Positions 18,466 through 27,554 of a stretch of 64,000 nucleotides of DNA are shown here, one piece after another. A program made the position numbers and the translations under genes. The DNA lies in contig JADJWI010000008.1 in NCBI GenBank assembly GCA_016716435.1, positions 1,245,501 through 1,309,500 of the forward strand, written 5' to 3'. The first letter of the stretch is position 1. Each line of letters opens with the position of its first letter. Origin of the DNA: Acidobacteriota bacterium. GTDB lineage: Bacteria > Acidobacteriota > Blastocatellia > Pyrinomonadales > Pyrinomonadaceae. The notes beneath the pieces were generated by a model. It had not been told where the DNA came from. It did no database searches and was given only the letters and a program-made list of their open reading frames with translations.

Positions 18466-20172
18466 TTACATACCCTTATAGTTCGGCCCGCCGCCGCCTT
18501 CAGGCGTTACCCAATTGATTATCTGGTACGGATCGGCGATATCGCACGTTTTGCAGTGGACACAGTTTGAGAAGTTCACCTTCAGCTCTCGCCTTCCGGT
18601 CGTTGCACTTTCTTCCATTTCATAAACCGCCGCCGGGCAGAACCGCTCACAGGGATTGCCGTACTCCTCCGCGCATCGCGTCGCACATATCTCTGTATCG
18701 AGCACATGCAGGTGCGAGGGCTGATCCTCGTCGTGCGAGACCCCGGCATGGAAAACGTCCGTCACCTTATCGAAGGTCAGCTCCTTGTCAAACTTCAGGT
18801 TGGCGTATCGCTGCGGATCGCCGTTGCCGTTCAGTCCGTCGAGCTTTGCCATCCGCTCATGGCCTGCAACGTGATGCTCCTTCGGCATAAAGCCCCAGGC
18901 GAGCCCCTTGGTCAAATACTGCAGCCCGGAATTGATCAGTGCCGACCAGCGTCCTTTCTGGAACGATGCGTGGAAATTCCTGACGGGATGAAGTTCGTCA
19001 TAGAGCCAACTGAGATTTACCTTTTCTTCGTAATGCCGGAGCGAGCGTTCGCTGAAGTCCTCATGCTCAAAGGCACCGACGATCGTCTCAGCGGCAAGCA
19101 TGCCCGACTTCATCGCGGTGTGGATGCCCTTGATCCGCTGTCCGTTGAGGAACGACGCCGAGTCGCCAACAAGAAGCAGCCCATCGGCGAAAAGCTTCGG
19201 CATCGTCCAATAGCCACCCGCGTTGATCGTCTTCGCACCGTACTTGATCATCTTTCCGCCGCTCAGAACCGCTGCGACCGCCGGATGCGTCTTGAACTTT
19301 TGGAACTCCGCGTGCGGGTCGATGTTCGGGTCAACGTAGTCCAACCCGGTCACGTAACCGATGCTGACTACGTTGTTCTTCATTCCGTAGATCCAACCGC
19401 CGCCATAGGTTTGTGTGTCCGAGGGAAAACCGAGCGTATGAACGACCTTTCCTTCGGCAAAATTGCCGGCCGGCACTTCCCAGAGCTCCTTTACGCCGAG
19501 CGAAAACACCTGCGGCTCTTTGTCTTCCATCAGTCCAAGCCGCTGCATCGCCTGCTTTGCCAGCGAGCCTCGCGAACCTTCGCCGAGCACGGTGACCTTT
19601 GCCAGCAGTTCGACGCCGGCTTCGAAGTTCGGCTTCTTATGGCCTTCTTTGTCGATTCCCTTATCGCCGGTCCTCACGCCGATGACCCGGTCATTTTCAT
19701 CGTAAAGCAATTCGGCCGCCGGAAATTCCGGGAAGATATTGATCCCGGCTTCCTCACATTTTTCACCAAGCCATTCGCACATCTTCGAGAGGCTCAGGAT
19801 GTATTTACCTTTGTTCTTAAGAGGCGGTGGGACGATCGGGGCGTTGATCGTTTTCGTCGGCGTCAGATACCACGCCGCATCTTCAGTAACGGCCGTATCT
19901 ACCGGACATCCCTGCTCAAGAAAATCCGGCATCAGCTCGCGGATCGCGATCGGGTCCATCACGGCCCCGGAGAGGATATGAGCGCCGACGAACGACCCTT
20001 TTTCGACGATCGCTATCTCGATCTTGCCGATCTTGCGGCCATGCTTTATGCCGCGGTCGATTAGTTCGTCATGACGCGTTATCTCGGCCTTCAGGTGCAA
20101 GGCCGCCGCAAGGTTTGCGGGCCCGGCTCCGACGAAGACCACATCCATTTCTATTTGTTCCCTTTCGATCAT
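18466..20172 (-). CDS. Electron-transfer flavoprotein:ubiquinone oxidoreductase
   Basis: 568 residues from ATG 20172, supported by GGAG five bases upstream. Passes electrons from ETF, reduced by acyl-CoA and amino-acid dehydrogenases, to quinone at the inner membrane. An FAD-binding GxGxxN-type motif (VGAGPANLAAALHL) lies near the start. Ferredoxin-like cysteines for the 4Fe-4S cluster lie near the C-terminus (CATRCAEEYGNPCERFCP, CVHCKTCD). It fits the amino-acid catabolism encoded elsewhere in the window. Confidence 0.93.
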   Translation of the reverse strand: MIEREQIEMDVVFVGAGPANLAAALHLKAEITRHDELIDRGIKHGRKIGKIEIAIVEKGSFVGAHILSGAVMDPIAIRELMPDFLEQGCPVDTAVTEDAAWYLTPTKTINAPIVPPPLKNKGKYILSLSKMCEWLGEKCEEAGINIFPEFPAAELLYDENDRVIGVRTGDKGIDKEGHKKPNFEAGVELLAKVTVLGEGSRGSLAKQAMQRLGLMEDKEPQVFSLGVKELWEVPAGNFAEGKVVHTLGFPSDTQTYGGGWIYGMKNNVVSIGYVTGLDYVDPNIDPHAEFQKFKTHPAVAAVLSGGKMIKYGAKTINAGGYWTMPKLFADGLLLVGDSASFLNGQRIKGIHTAMKSGMLAAETIVGAFEHEDFSERSLRHYEEKVNLSWLYDELHPVRNFHASFQKGRWSALINSGLQYLTKGLAWGFMPKEHHVAGHERMAKLDGLNGNGDPQRYANLKFDKELTFDKVTDVFHAGVSHDEDQPSHLHVLDTEICATRCAEEYGNPCERFCPAAVYEMEESATTGRRELKVNFSNCVHCKTCDIADPYQIINWVTPEGGGGPNYKGM

Positions 20173-20287
20173 ATTTTCTCCGGTGAGACGCTTGAGCAAA
20201 AATGAATAGCGATTCAGTTTTACCAAGTATAGCAAAACGAACTTAAAGGTAATAAACGGTTTGCGTCGGTAGTGCTAGAATTTCAGG

Positions 20288-21049
20288 GTGACGCTCCGAC
20301 CTATATTTGCTTTCGCCCTACTTTCGCTATTCGTTGCCTGCTCAACCGATCCGGCCGTGCGGCTGCCGCGTGCGTCGGACGCTCCGAAGACGATGCTCTG
20401 GGCCTGGGAACGCCGCGAGGACCTGAGATTTATCGACCCCGCGACGACCGGTGTTGCGTTTCTAGCGATGACGCTGACGCTCGAGGGCAATGCCGTCCGC
20501 CGCGAGTCGCGCCGCCAGCCGCTCGAGGTGCCGGACGGCACTTACCTGATCGCGGTCATCCGCATTGAAACAAGCAAAGCGACCGACCGCCGGCCCGCTC
20601 TCAGAGACTCGCAGATCCATGAAACGGTCGAACTTGTCCGCGAGGCCCTGAGTGGCCCGAACGTCCGCGGCGTCCAGATCGACTTTGACGCAACGCTCTC
20701 CGAGCGGCCGTTCTACCGCAAGCTGATGTCTGCACTTCGCTCAGGGCTTCCCGCGGAAACACCGCTGACGATGACGGCACTCGCGTCATGGTGCGTAGGC
20801 GACCGATGGCTTCAGGAAATGGATGTGGACGAGGCGGTGCCGATGGCGTTCGTAATGGGAGCCGATGCCGACCGCATCCGGTCGTTCATCCGGGCGGAAA
20901 ACGACTGGACAGAGCCGCTTTGCCGGGCGAGCTATGGGCTTTCGATAAACGAAGCTCCGCTGACGGGGCTTAAACCCGACCGACGTGTTTTTTATTTTAA
21001 CGATGAAGCGTGGCGGGCGGGCGACCTTCAAAAACTTTACTACCCATAA
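20288..21049 (+). CDS. DUF3142 lipoprotein
   Basis: 253 residues starting at a GTG. The N-terminus (LLSLFVACS) is a lipoprotein signal with the lipobox cysteine. The body (MLWAWERREDLRFIDP, GVQIDFDATLSER, SFIRAEND) matches the DUF3142 family, which has a TIM-barrel-like appearance and no assigned reaction. The initiation codon is not supported by a strong Shine-Dalgarno. It is divergent from ETF-QO. Confidence 0.8.
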   Translation: MTLRPIFAFALLSLFVACSTDPAVRLPRASDAPKTMLWAWERREDLRFIDPATTGVAFLAMTLTLEGNAVRRESRRQPLEVPDGTYLIAVIRIETSKATDRRPALRDSQIHETVELVREALSGPNVRGVQIDFDATLSERPFYRKLMSALRSGLPAETPLTMTALASWCVGDRWLQEMDVDEAVPMAFVMGADADRIRSFIRAENDWTEPLCRASYGLSINEAPLTGLKPDRRVFYFNDEAWRAGDLQKLYYP

Positions 21050-21052
21050 CGC

Positions 21053-21080
21053 AATACCCGCGAATCGCTCCGCGGGTATT
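21053..21080. terminator. Perfect 10-bp inverted repeat after the DUF3142 gene
   Basis: AATACCCGCG / CGCGGGTATT with an 8-nt loop, four bases past the stop codon. There is no T-run on either strand, so terminator function is only inferred. It would also cap minus-strand transcripts leaving the riboswitch. Confidence 0.45.
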
Positions 21081-21187
21081 ACGTCCTTGAGAAGACCGGA
21101 TTTCTGCTTGTTTCGTTGAAAAAGCAGAGCGCGAAGCACACACAAAATTCGCGACCATAAGTCTTTTCTTCTGCTGTCACTTCTTTG

Positions 21188-21330
21188 CCACACCTACGGG
21201 GTTAGCTGACGGGCTAGGAACGAAAGTTATCCCCGCAAACCGTTGATGGCCTGCCTCGCCCCTGAGATCGGACAGGTCCGCTCTCGATGGTTCCCCCGTG
21301 TCGGGACTTCCCGACTTCGGTGATCAACTT
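21188..21330 (-). promoter_or_regulatory. ydaO/yuaA-type c-di-AMP riboswitch, without an obvious target gene
   Basis: Read on the minus strand, the segment contains the conserved blocks of this riboswitch class in order. These are CACCGAAGTC (21313-21325 region), ACGGGGGAACCA (about 21287-21299), AGGGGCGA, and CCCGTCAGCTAACCCCGTAGG (21193-21213 region). CACC at the 5' side can pair with GGTG at the 3' end to close P1. Such elements sense cyclic di-AMP and normally control wall hydrolases or potassium and osmolyte transporters. The next 1 kb on this strand has only the antisense of DUF3142, so the target is missing or not recognised. Confidence 0.75.
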
Positions 21331-21407
21331 TTCAACAGAACGATGATAGCACCGAGTCCGCGGATTGAGCAAGAAAAACCTGACGAATCCGGCATTTTTT
21401 TCTTTTC

Positions 21408-21857
21408 TTAGCGAGCCGGGTAGAGATGGTAGAGCATTATATAGACGATCACGCCGGTTACGGAGATATAAAGCCAAACGGGAAATACGAATCGGGCGAG
21501 CTTTCTATGTTTCTCAAATCGGCCTTTCAATGCCAAAAAGAGGGCCGCAATTATGAACGGAGCTCCGATTGCAGCGAGGATCGTATGCGAAGTCAAGATC
21601 GTGAAATATATGGGTCTCGCGAGCCCTTCGCCGGTGAAACGGGTCGGGCCGATACCGAAATAGTACGTCCTGATCGCGTGGTGGGAAAGGTAGCTGACCA
21701 AAAACAAGGTTGAGACGGAGAATGCAGTGAGCATGCAGGCCTTGTGCTTCCCGATCGCCTTTTGCCCGATGAAATAGAACCCAAAGACGAGAAAGACCGC
21801 CGAGGTTGCGTTCAAGAACGAATTCAAATGGGGAAAGATGCCGAGAAGTTGTTCCAT
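21408..21857 (-). CDS. DUF420 membrane protein of the cytochrome oxidase cluster
   Basis: 149 residues with four predicted membrane helices. Conserved histidines occur in SYLSHHAIRTYYFG and LTSHTILA. This matches DUF420, a family found beside haem-copper oxidase genes and implicated in oxidase assembly. It follows cox3 by nine bases in the same operon. Confidence 0.87.
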   Translation of the reverse strand: MEQLLGIFPHLNSFLNATSAVFLVFGFYFIGQKAIGKHKACMLTAFSVSTLFLVSYLSHHAIRTYYFGIGPTRFTGEGLARPIYFTILTSHTILAAIGAPFIIAALFLALKGRFEKHRKLARFVFPVWLYISVTGVIVYIMLYHLYPAR

Positions 21858-21866
21858 ATCAACAAG

Positions 21867-22568
21867 TTACTTCCAGAACGCGAGCAAAACCACGATTGCG
21901 ATCCAAAGCCCGCCCATGAAGTGCCAATACCAACCGACCGAGCGGACTAGCTTACGACGGTATTCGCTCTCGTCATAGATCGACGTGCCCCGCCAGTTCC
22001 GCAAGACGACCACTCCCAGAGCGACTATACCGCCGAGAACGTGTATTGCGTGGGCCGCGGTCAGGATATAGAAAAAGCCCGCATACGGGTTCCCTTCAAG
22101 ATACAGACCAGTTCGCCAAAGTGCGACCCATGCGAGAAGTTGCGACGCAATGAAGACGCCGCCGAATACTGTCGTTGTTACGAAACAATTGCGTGACGCC
22201 TGCCAGTTGCTCTTATCGACCGCGAGCTTTCCTGCATGAAATACAAAACTACTTAGAATGATCGTTATCGTGCTCACCCAAACCGGAAGAGGCAGGTCGA
22301 AGGGCTTCCATTCGAGCACATTGTTGGTCGCGATGACGATGTATGCCCCGAGCAAACCGCCGAAGGTCATCAGAACAACTAGCAGAACTATCCAGGTGAT
22401 GACGCTCGCCTTATCCGGCCTTTCCTCGTCCTCGTCGTCAAAAAAGTCGTCCGGTCCGGGGTTAGGATCGCGGTATGAACCGCCCGGCCCGCCGCCACCG
22501 GCAAGAATATCCTCGACGGTAGTACCCGGAGCATTGTTTGATGGGGCTTTTACACCTTCACCTATCAT
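21867..22568 (-). CDS. Cytochrome c oxidase subunit III
   Basis: 233 residues. An N-terminal Gly/Pro/Asp-rich cytoplasmic tail of about 50 residues is followed by five membrane helices typical of bacterial haem-copper oxidase subunit III (LTAAHAIHVLGGIVALGVV, VRSVGWYWHFMGGLW). Its start overlaps the ctaB stop (TAATG), implying translational coupling. Subunits I and II are not in this window. Confidence 0.9.
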   Translation of the reverse strand: MIGEGVKAPSNNAPGTTVEDILAGGGGPGGSYRDPNPGPDDFFDDEDEERPDKASVITWIVLLVVLMTFGGLLGAYIVIATNNVLEWKPFDLPLPVWVSTITIILSSFVFHAGKLAVDKSNWQASRNCFVTTTVFGGVFIASQLLAWVALWRTGLYLEGNPYAGFFYILTAAHAIHVLGGIVALGVVVLRNWRGTSIYDESEYRRKLVRSVGWYWHFMGGLWIAIVVLLAFWK

Positions 22569-23491
22569 TAGCGGCTGTCCAAAACTAACGTCCCGAAAAC
22601 TATCGGCAGATACAAGACCGAGGCCATCAGAAGCCTACGGGCTGCCTTATCGTCCTTCGCCCGCGACATTCGAAAGGATTCGATCAGGAACCAAAGGCCC
22701 GCGACCGTGGCTACCCCGAGGTAAATGAATCCGGCGTGTCCGAAAAAGAACGGAGCCAAGCTGACCGGCAGCGTAAGAAACCCGAAGATCAATATCTGCC
22801 GGGCGGTGACCACACCGCTGCGATCGACGACCGGTAGCATCTTTATTCCGGCTCGTTCGTATTGTTCGCGGTAAAGCCAGGCGATGGCTAAAAAATGCGG
22901 AAACTGCCAAAGAAAAAGAAGAGCAAAGAGGGCCCAGGCTCCGAGCGAGATCTCATTCGCAGCCGAGGTCCAGCCCATTAGCGGCGGCATAGCTCCCGGG
23001 ACCGCTCCGACCGCTGTGCAAAGCGTGCTGCGGGTCTTGAGCGGTGTGTACATAAGCACATAGCCGACGATCACCACGACGCCCAAAATTGCAGTTAGCG
23101 GGTTAACGAGAAAGTAAAAGACAAGCTGGGCCGCAATCGTAAGAGCCGCTCCGAAAATGAAAGCCTCCGCTGAAGTGACCTTCCCGGCCGGAAGCGGCCT
23201 CTTCGCGGTTCGCTCCATAAGCGAATCGGTTGCCCGCTCAAACCATTGGTTCAATGCCGCGACTCCGAGAGCGAGCAGCAAAATGCCCGTCATCGACCAG
23301 CCGAAAAGGCCATAGTCGATCGGGGTTGCCGAACCGACGTAATATCCGGCCGCCGCCGTCAGCACCAACATGAACGCTATACGCGGTTTGGTTAAAACAA
23401 TGTATGCATTCAGGCGGTCTCGAAGGCTTATAGGCTCGACGGCCTCGCCGATCTCTGCAACTGACATGCTCATAGGCTTACTGCTCTGCAA
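22568..23491 (-). CDS. ctaB: Protoheme IX farnesyltransferase
   Basis: 307-residue UbiA-superfamily prenyltransferase that converts haem B to haem O for the terminal oxidase. Eight or nine membrane helices are present, with the prenyl-diphosphate motif NQWFERATDSLMERT, followed by KRPLPAG. The first ATG (23491) and one three codons on are both possible. First gene of the ctaB-cox3-DUF420 operon, divergent from resB. Confidence 0.93.
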   Translation of the reverse strand: MQSSKPMSMSVAEIGEAVEPISLRDRLNAYIVLTKPRIAFMLVLTAAAGYYVGSATPIDYGLFGWSMTGILLLALGVAALNQWFERATDSLMERTAKRPLPAGKVTSAEAFIFGAALTIAAQLVFYFLVNPLTAILGVVVIVGYVLMYTPLKTRSTLCTAVGAVPGAMPPLMGWTSAANEISLGAWALFALLFLWQFPHFLAIAWLYREQYERAGIKMLPVVDRSGVVTARQILIFGFLTLPVSLAPFFFGHAGFIYLGVATVAGLWFLIESFRMSRAKDDKAARRLLMASVLYLPIVFGTLVLDSR

Positions 23492-23632
23492 TGGTAAAGA
23501 ATAGCTTTCCCTGCCGGTTTTTCAAAGCTATGTCGGCAAGTTGGAAATGTTCATATTTAGAAGCAGAGCTAATATGCCGGAAGGTGACAATGCTCACATT
23601 CTGTTCTAACATCAAATAGTTTAATAATCTAA

Positions 23633-25246
23633 ATGTCTGTCAACGAAGAAAGTATAAAATCTGGTCCGCCGAACGCTCCGGCGAAAGCTGCGTCCGGCTT
23701 TAAGTTGATGAGCTATGTTGAATCGGTTCTCAAGTTCATGAGCGCCGTTCGGTTCGGCGTCGTTTTGCTGGTAATTCTCGTAATTCTTTCGATCATCGGG
23801 ATGCTAGTGATTCAGCAGAACGTCGATGGTTTCGATTCTTACTATGCCTCGCTGACACCGGCTGAAAAAACTGTTTACGGGGCCCTCGGCATCTTCGACA
23901 TCTACCACGCGTGGTATTACAACCTTCTACTGCTTGTACTCTCGCTCAATATCGTACTTGCATCGATCGAGCGGTTTCCGTCGGCGTGGAGCTATATTCG
24001 CTCACCAAAAAAGACCGCGACAGTAGAATGGCTTAAGCAGCAACCGGTCAGTTCGGAATATGTGGTTTCGGGAGCAACCTCGGAAAGCGTCACGGACAAA
24101 CTCCGTGGGCTTTTTGACCGTGGCGGTTTCGAACCAGCGGTCACCGAGACGGTCACGAAATCATATGCGGTAGATGCGAATGGCAAGAAAGATTTCTCGC
24201 GGACAATTGAGAGTAAACAAGCCGTGCTTTTCGGCGAACGCGGAAAATACAATCGGCTCGGGGCATACATTGTCCACGTCACCCTGTTGACGCTCTTCCT
24301 CGGTCACGCTCTCGCCTTGATGACCGGCTTCGATGCGGATGTGCGAATGATCCCGGGCGATTCAAGCGACCAGATCGAGATGATCCGTTTCGAACTCGAC
24401 AAGCGCGAAAGGTTCGCCGTCCAACTTCCCTTCACAGTCACCTGCACCGACGTGCAGCAAAAGCTTATCGACCCGAGTGCGGCAATCGATGTCACCAACA
24501 CGCTCGACTGGCGAACACAGATCAGGATCGATGACCCTGACTACGGAGCGACCATCGCTGACGTCAGCATGAACAAGCCGTTCCACTACCGCGGCTTCCG
24601 CTTTTTCCAGGCACAAACCGTCCCGATCGGAAACGCCCGCGAGATAATGATACAGGCCGTCCCGGTCAACGGCGGCGAGCCCCAATCGGTAAGCATCATG
24701 CGACTCGGGAGCACGACCCTTGCCGATGGCACAGTCATCGAATACGACCAGTTTTTGCCGGACTTTACCTTTAATCAGAACGGCGAACCGGACACACGCT
24801 CCGGCGACTATAACAATCCCGCGGCAGTTTTGAGCGTAACGCCGCCCGGCGGAGAGCGGCAGCGAGTTTATGCATTCGGCTCGACCGTTCCCGATAACAT
24901 TCCGATCAGCGCTCCGAAGGCCGGATACAAATGGCGGCTGAATGATTTCGAAAAGGCTCCCTTTGCCCACATACTATCGATCAAGTACGACCCTTATAAT
25001 GGCGCATTTATCGCCTGGTATTTTGGCGGTATCGGGCTGATGGGAGCTTTGGTCTATGTTTTCTTCTTTTCCCACAGACGCATTTGGGCAAATGTTGAGG
25101 AGCAAGCCGATGGCACCGTCAAGGTAGTGCTCGGCGGGCACACGAATCGTAACCACAAGGCATTTGAAGATGTCTTTAATAGATTGGATGCCGAGGTCGC
25201 CCGCGACCTTGGCGGAGAGCGGCGGGAAGCAAAAGACCCCGAATAA
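23633..25246 (+). CDS. Cytochrome c biogenesis protein ResB
   Basis: 537 residues. Partner of CcsA/ResC in System II cytochrome c maturation, where apocytochrome is kept reduced and haem is delivered outside the membrane. Membrane helices near residues 40-60, 90-110 and 200-220 and one near the C-terminus flank a large extracytoplasmic domain. FHYRGFRFFQAQ is a family motif. The ccsA gene starts nine bases after the stop. Start chosen at 23633 although no clear Shine-Dalgarno is seen. Confidence 0.9.
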   Translation: MSVNEESIKSGPPNAPAKAASGFKLMSYVESVLKFMSAVRFGVVLLVILVILSIIGMLVIQQNVDGFDSYYASLTPAEKTVYGALGIFDIYHAWYYNLLLLVLSLNIVLASIERFPSAWSYIRSPKKTATVEWLKQQPVSSEYVVSGATSESVTDKLRGLFDRGGFEPAVTETVTKSYAVDANGKKDFSRTIESKQAVLFGERGKYNRLGAYIVHVTLLTLFLGHALALMTGFDADVRMIPGDSSDQIEMIRFELDKRERFAVQLPFTVTCTDVQQKLIDPSAAIDVTNTLDWRTQIRIDDPDYGATIADVSMNKPFHYRGFRFFQAQTVPIGNAREIMIQAVPVNGGEPQSVSIMRLGSTTLADGTVIEYDQFLPDFTFNQNGEPDTRSGDYNNPAAVLSVTPPGGERQRVYAFGSTVPDNIPISAPKAGYKWRLNDFEKAPFAHILSIKYDPYNGAFIAWYFGGIGLMGALVYVFFFSHRRIWANVEEQADGTVKVVLGGHTNRNHKAFEDVFNRLDAEVARDLGGERREAKDPE

Positions 25247-25255
25247 ATTACAGAT

Positions 25256-26854
25256 ATGGCACAGGAAATTTACGAAAGAGAGATTGGCACCGGCTGGACC
25301 TCATACCTCCCGGCGATCCTTGCGATCGGCGGATCATTTGTGATGCTAGGCCTTCGGATCCAGATCGGCGAATCATTTATGTCTGACGGAGCGCTGATGA
25401 TGATCGCGCTCGCCTCCTATATCCTTGCGGCGCTGTTCCAATTAACGAACCTTTATGCGCCTTCCGAGATGGCCCGCAAGATATCGCTCTGGACCGCGAC
25501 GCTCGGCGTTTTCTTCAACCTCTCGAGTTGGCTTGTGCGGTGGGTAACGGCGTACGAGCTCGAGACCGCGATCCTCAAGCAGAGCGGCTATGCAGAAATG
25601 CCATGGGTCTTTCGGTATATCCCGTTCGCCAATCTTTACGATCTGAGTATCGCCTTCGCGTTTGGTGCGGGCATAGCAACTCTTATCCTCGTTCGCCGAA
25701 GGTCTTATCAGATCCTTACAGCGTTCACGCTGCCGCTCGCCGCGATCATCCTTGTGCTCGCGAGATTCATCGGCGATGAGTTCATCAACCTTCCGCCGGT
25801 GCTCGATTCATACTGGCGGCCGATCCACGTTGGCGTCGCTTCGCTGAGCTACGGCGTCGCACTCGTCTGCTTCGCCATCGCCGTCATTTATTTGCTCAAG
25901 GATCGCGTCAAGGTCGAGGCAATGGCCATTTGGTCGAGCGTTTTCGCTCTGATGGTCATTGGCACGGTGAGCAAGTTCTCGGTCTTTACCGAGTTCGTGT
26001 ACCGAACCGGCCTTTTCATGCCGAACACGCAAGGAGGTAAGCCGTTTTCGGCACCTTTCCGCCTTGAGCTGCCGTGGGTTGGCGAGACGCTGGCGATCGC
26101 CGGGCTGCTTTATCTTGGCGTGATCATCGCGTTTCTTTTTTACCTTTACGGCAATAGCGAACCCGCGAAAAAGGTCGGCCACGCCCTCTTGAAAATTGCC
26201 CTATTGGTGAACATCGTTTCGGTCGGCTTTCTCGTGAATGGCGTTCGCAGCGTTGAGTCTCCATTGCCGCGGCTCGAGCAACAGCTCAAGGAAAATCCTA
26301 ACCAGTACGTAGTGGCAGGACGTGCCATCGCCGAACGACAGGACCTTACAGCTAAAGAATATGCCGCGTTGACGCCCTTACAGATGGAGCAGATGTCCCG
26401 CTCATATCTCCAGACCTACGGGCCGCAGCTTTATTCATCACTCAATACAAATCCGGTCGAGCTTTCGGGCTTGATCACAGCACTCGCGGGCACGTTCTTC
26501 GTACTGCTCTTTGCCTTCCGGACGGAGAAGTTGATCGAGCGTCTTCCAAGTCTCGAATCGCTCGACGTTCTGATGTACCAGACCGCCTGCCTTGCCTTTG
26601 CGGGGCTCGCGATGCTGCTCATCACGGGGGCAATATGGGCAAATGAGAGTTGGGGCAGGCCTTGGGGCTTTGATTCAAAAGAGACGGGAGCTTTGGTCGC
26701 CTGGCTGACCTACGCCGCCTTCTTGCACACGCGCATCTCGCGTGGCTGGACCGGACGCTCGTCGGCCTATTTCGCTATCATCGGATTTCTCTTGGTCATC
26801 TTCACTTATCTTGGAGTAAGTTACTTGCTGCCGGGGCTTCACAGTTACGCGTGA
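25256..26854 (+). CDS. CcsA/ResC-family haem-handling protein
   Basis: 532 residues, polytopic. The Trp-rich haem-binding loop appears as WGRPWGFDSKETGAL near residues 464-478, a variant of the usual WGxxWxWDPKE with Phe for the central Trp. Conserved periplasmic histidines appear in RPIHVG and LHTR. An extra loop of about 110 residues (VRSVESPLPRLEQQLKENP onward) lies before it. Works with ResB immediately upstream in cytochrome c maturation, consistent with the oxidase operon opposite. Confidence 0.9.
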   Translation: MAQEIYEREIGTGWTSYLPAILAIGGSFVMLGLRIQIGESFMSDGALMMIALASYILAALFQLTNLYAPSEMARKISLWTATLGVFFNLSSWLVRWVTAYELETAILKQSGYAEMPWVFRYIPFANLYDLSIAFAFGAGIATLILVRRRSYQILTAFTLPLAAIILVLARFIGDEFINLPPVLDSYWRPIHVGVASLSYGVALVCFAIAVIYLLKDRVKVEAMAIWSSVFALMVIGTVSKFSVFTEFVYRTGLFMPNTQGGKPFSAPFRLELPWVGETLAIAGLLYLGVIIAFLFYLYGNSEPAKKVGHALLKIALLVNIVSVGFLVNGVRSVESPLPRLEQQLKENPNQYVVAGRAIAERQDLTAKEYAALTPLQMEQMSRSYLQTYGPQLYSSLNTNPVELSGLITALAGTFFVLLFAFRTEKLIERLPSLESLDVLMYQTACLAFAGLAMLLITGAIWANESWGRPWGFDSKETGALVAWLTYAAFLHTRISRGWTGRSSAYFAIIGFLLVIFTYLGVSYLLPGLHSYA

Positions 26855-26879
26855 GCCCGGTAGGCAAATATTTGTAGTA

Positions 26880-27554
26880 ATGCAGAAAGCGATCGTCTTT
26901 GGCCTGTTCGGCCTCTTGTTGGGCCTCGGGCTCGGATTTTGGGGAGCCAACCGGCTCAATAAAGATATTGCGGCAGAGGCTCCGCTTGTCGGCGCGAATA
27001 TCGATCCGGCTTCGGTCGGCCTCACGGGCCAGAACCCGGCGGATATACAGGAGCTTCTCGATCAGGCGGCCGCCAAACCGCAGGACTTCGTCACCCAGAT
27101 GAAGACCGGCGACCTCTACGCCCAGATCGGCCGTTTTAACGAAGCGATCGAATACTACAAGCGCGGTGTCGAGCTCAAGCCGAATGATTACCTCGCAAAT
27201 CTCGTTCTCGCAAACGCCTATTTTGACGGAAAGCAATTCGAGAATGCGGCGAAGCATTATGCAAAGGTCCTCGAGTTGAAAGATGACGATCTGAACGCAC
27301 GGTCAGATTACGGTGCGACGTTCGTCGAAAGGCCCGAGCCGGATCTCGATAAGGCACTTGCTGAATTTGCAAAGGTACTTGAAAAAGACCCGAACCACAC
27401 CGCGGCTTTGTATTACTCGGCCGTCGCGAACCACCGGAAAGAGCAGAAAGATAAGGCGTTCGAGTTCCTTGCCAAGCTCGACGGCACGACCGCCGATCCG
27501 CAGTTGAAGCAGCGTTTACGGGAAATTCTTGAAGGAAAGGCTACTACTCAATAG
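26880..27554 (+). CDS. Membrane-anchored tetratricopeptide repeat protein
   Basis: 224 residues. An N-terminal membrane anchor (IVFGLFGLLLGLGLGFWG) precedes three or four TPR units (KTGDLYAQIGRFNEAIEYYKRG, LVLANAYFDGKQFENAAKHY). By position after resB-ccsA it could be a CcmH/NrfG-like helper in cytochrome c maturation; that role is inferred. It overlaps the next gene by 11 bases convergently. Confidence 0.85.
   Translation: MQKAIVFGLFGLLLGLGLGFWGANRLNKDIAAEAPLVGANIDPASVGLTGQNPADIQELLDQAAAKPQDFVTQMKTGDLYAQIGRFNEAIEYYKRGVELKPNDYLANLVLANAYFDGKQFENAAKHYAKVLELKDDDLNARSDYGATFVERPEPDLDKALAEFAKVLEKDPNHTAALYYSAVANHRKEQKDKAFEFLAKLDGTTADPQLKQRLREILEGKATTQ

Noticed and set aside
18706..20064. 452-codon plus-strand ORF
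   Set aside because: Antisense to the clear ETF:ubiquinone oxidoreductase gene; no family features.
20786..21193. Minus-strand ORF as the target of the c-di-AMP riboswitch
   Set aside because: It starts inside the riboswitch 3' end, is antisense to DUF3142 and lacks protein-like composition.
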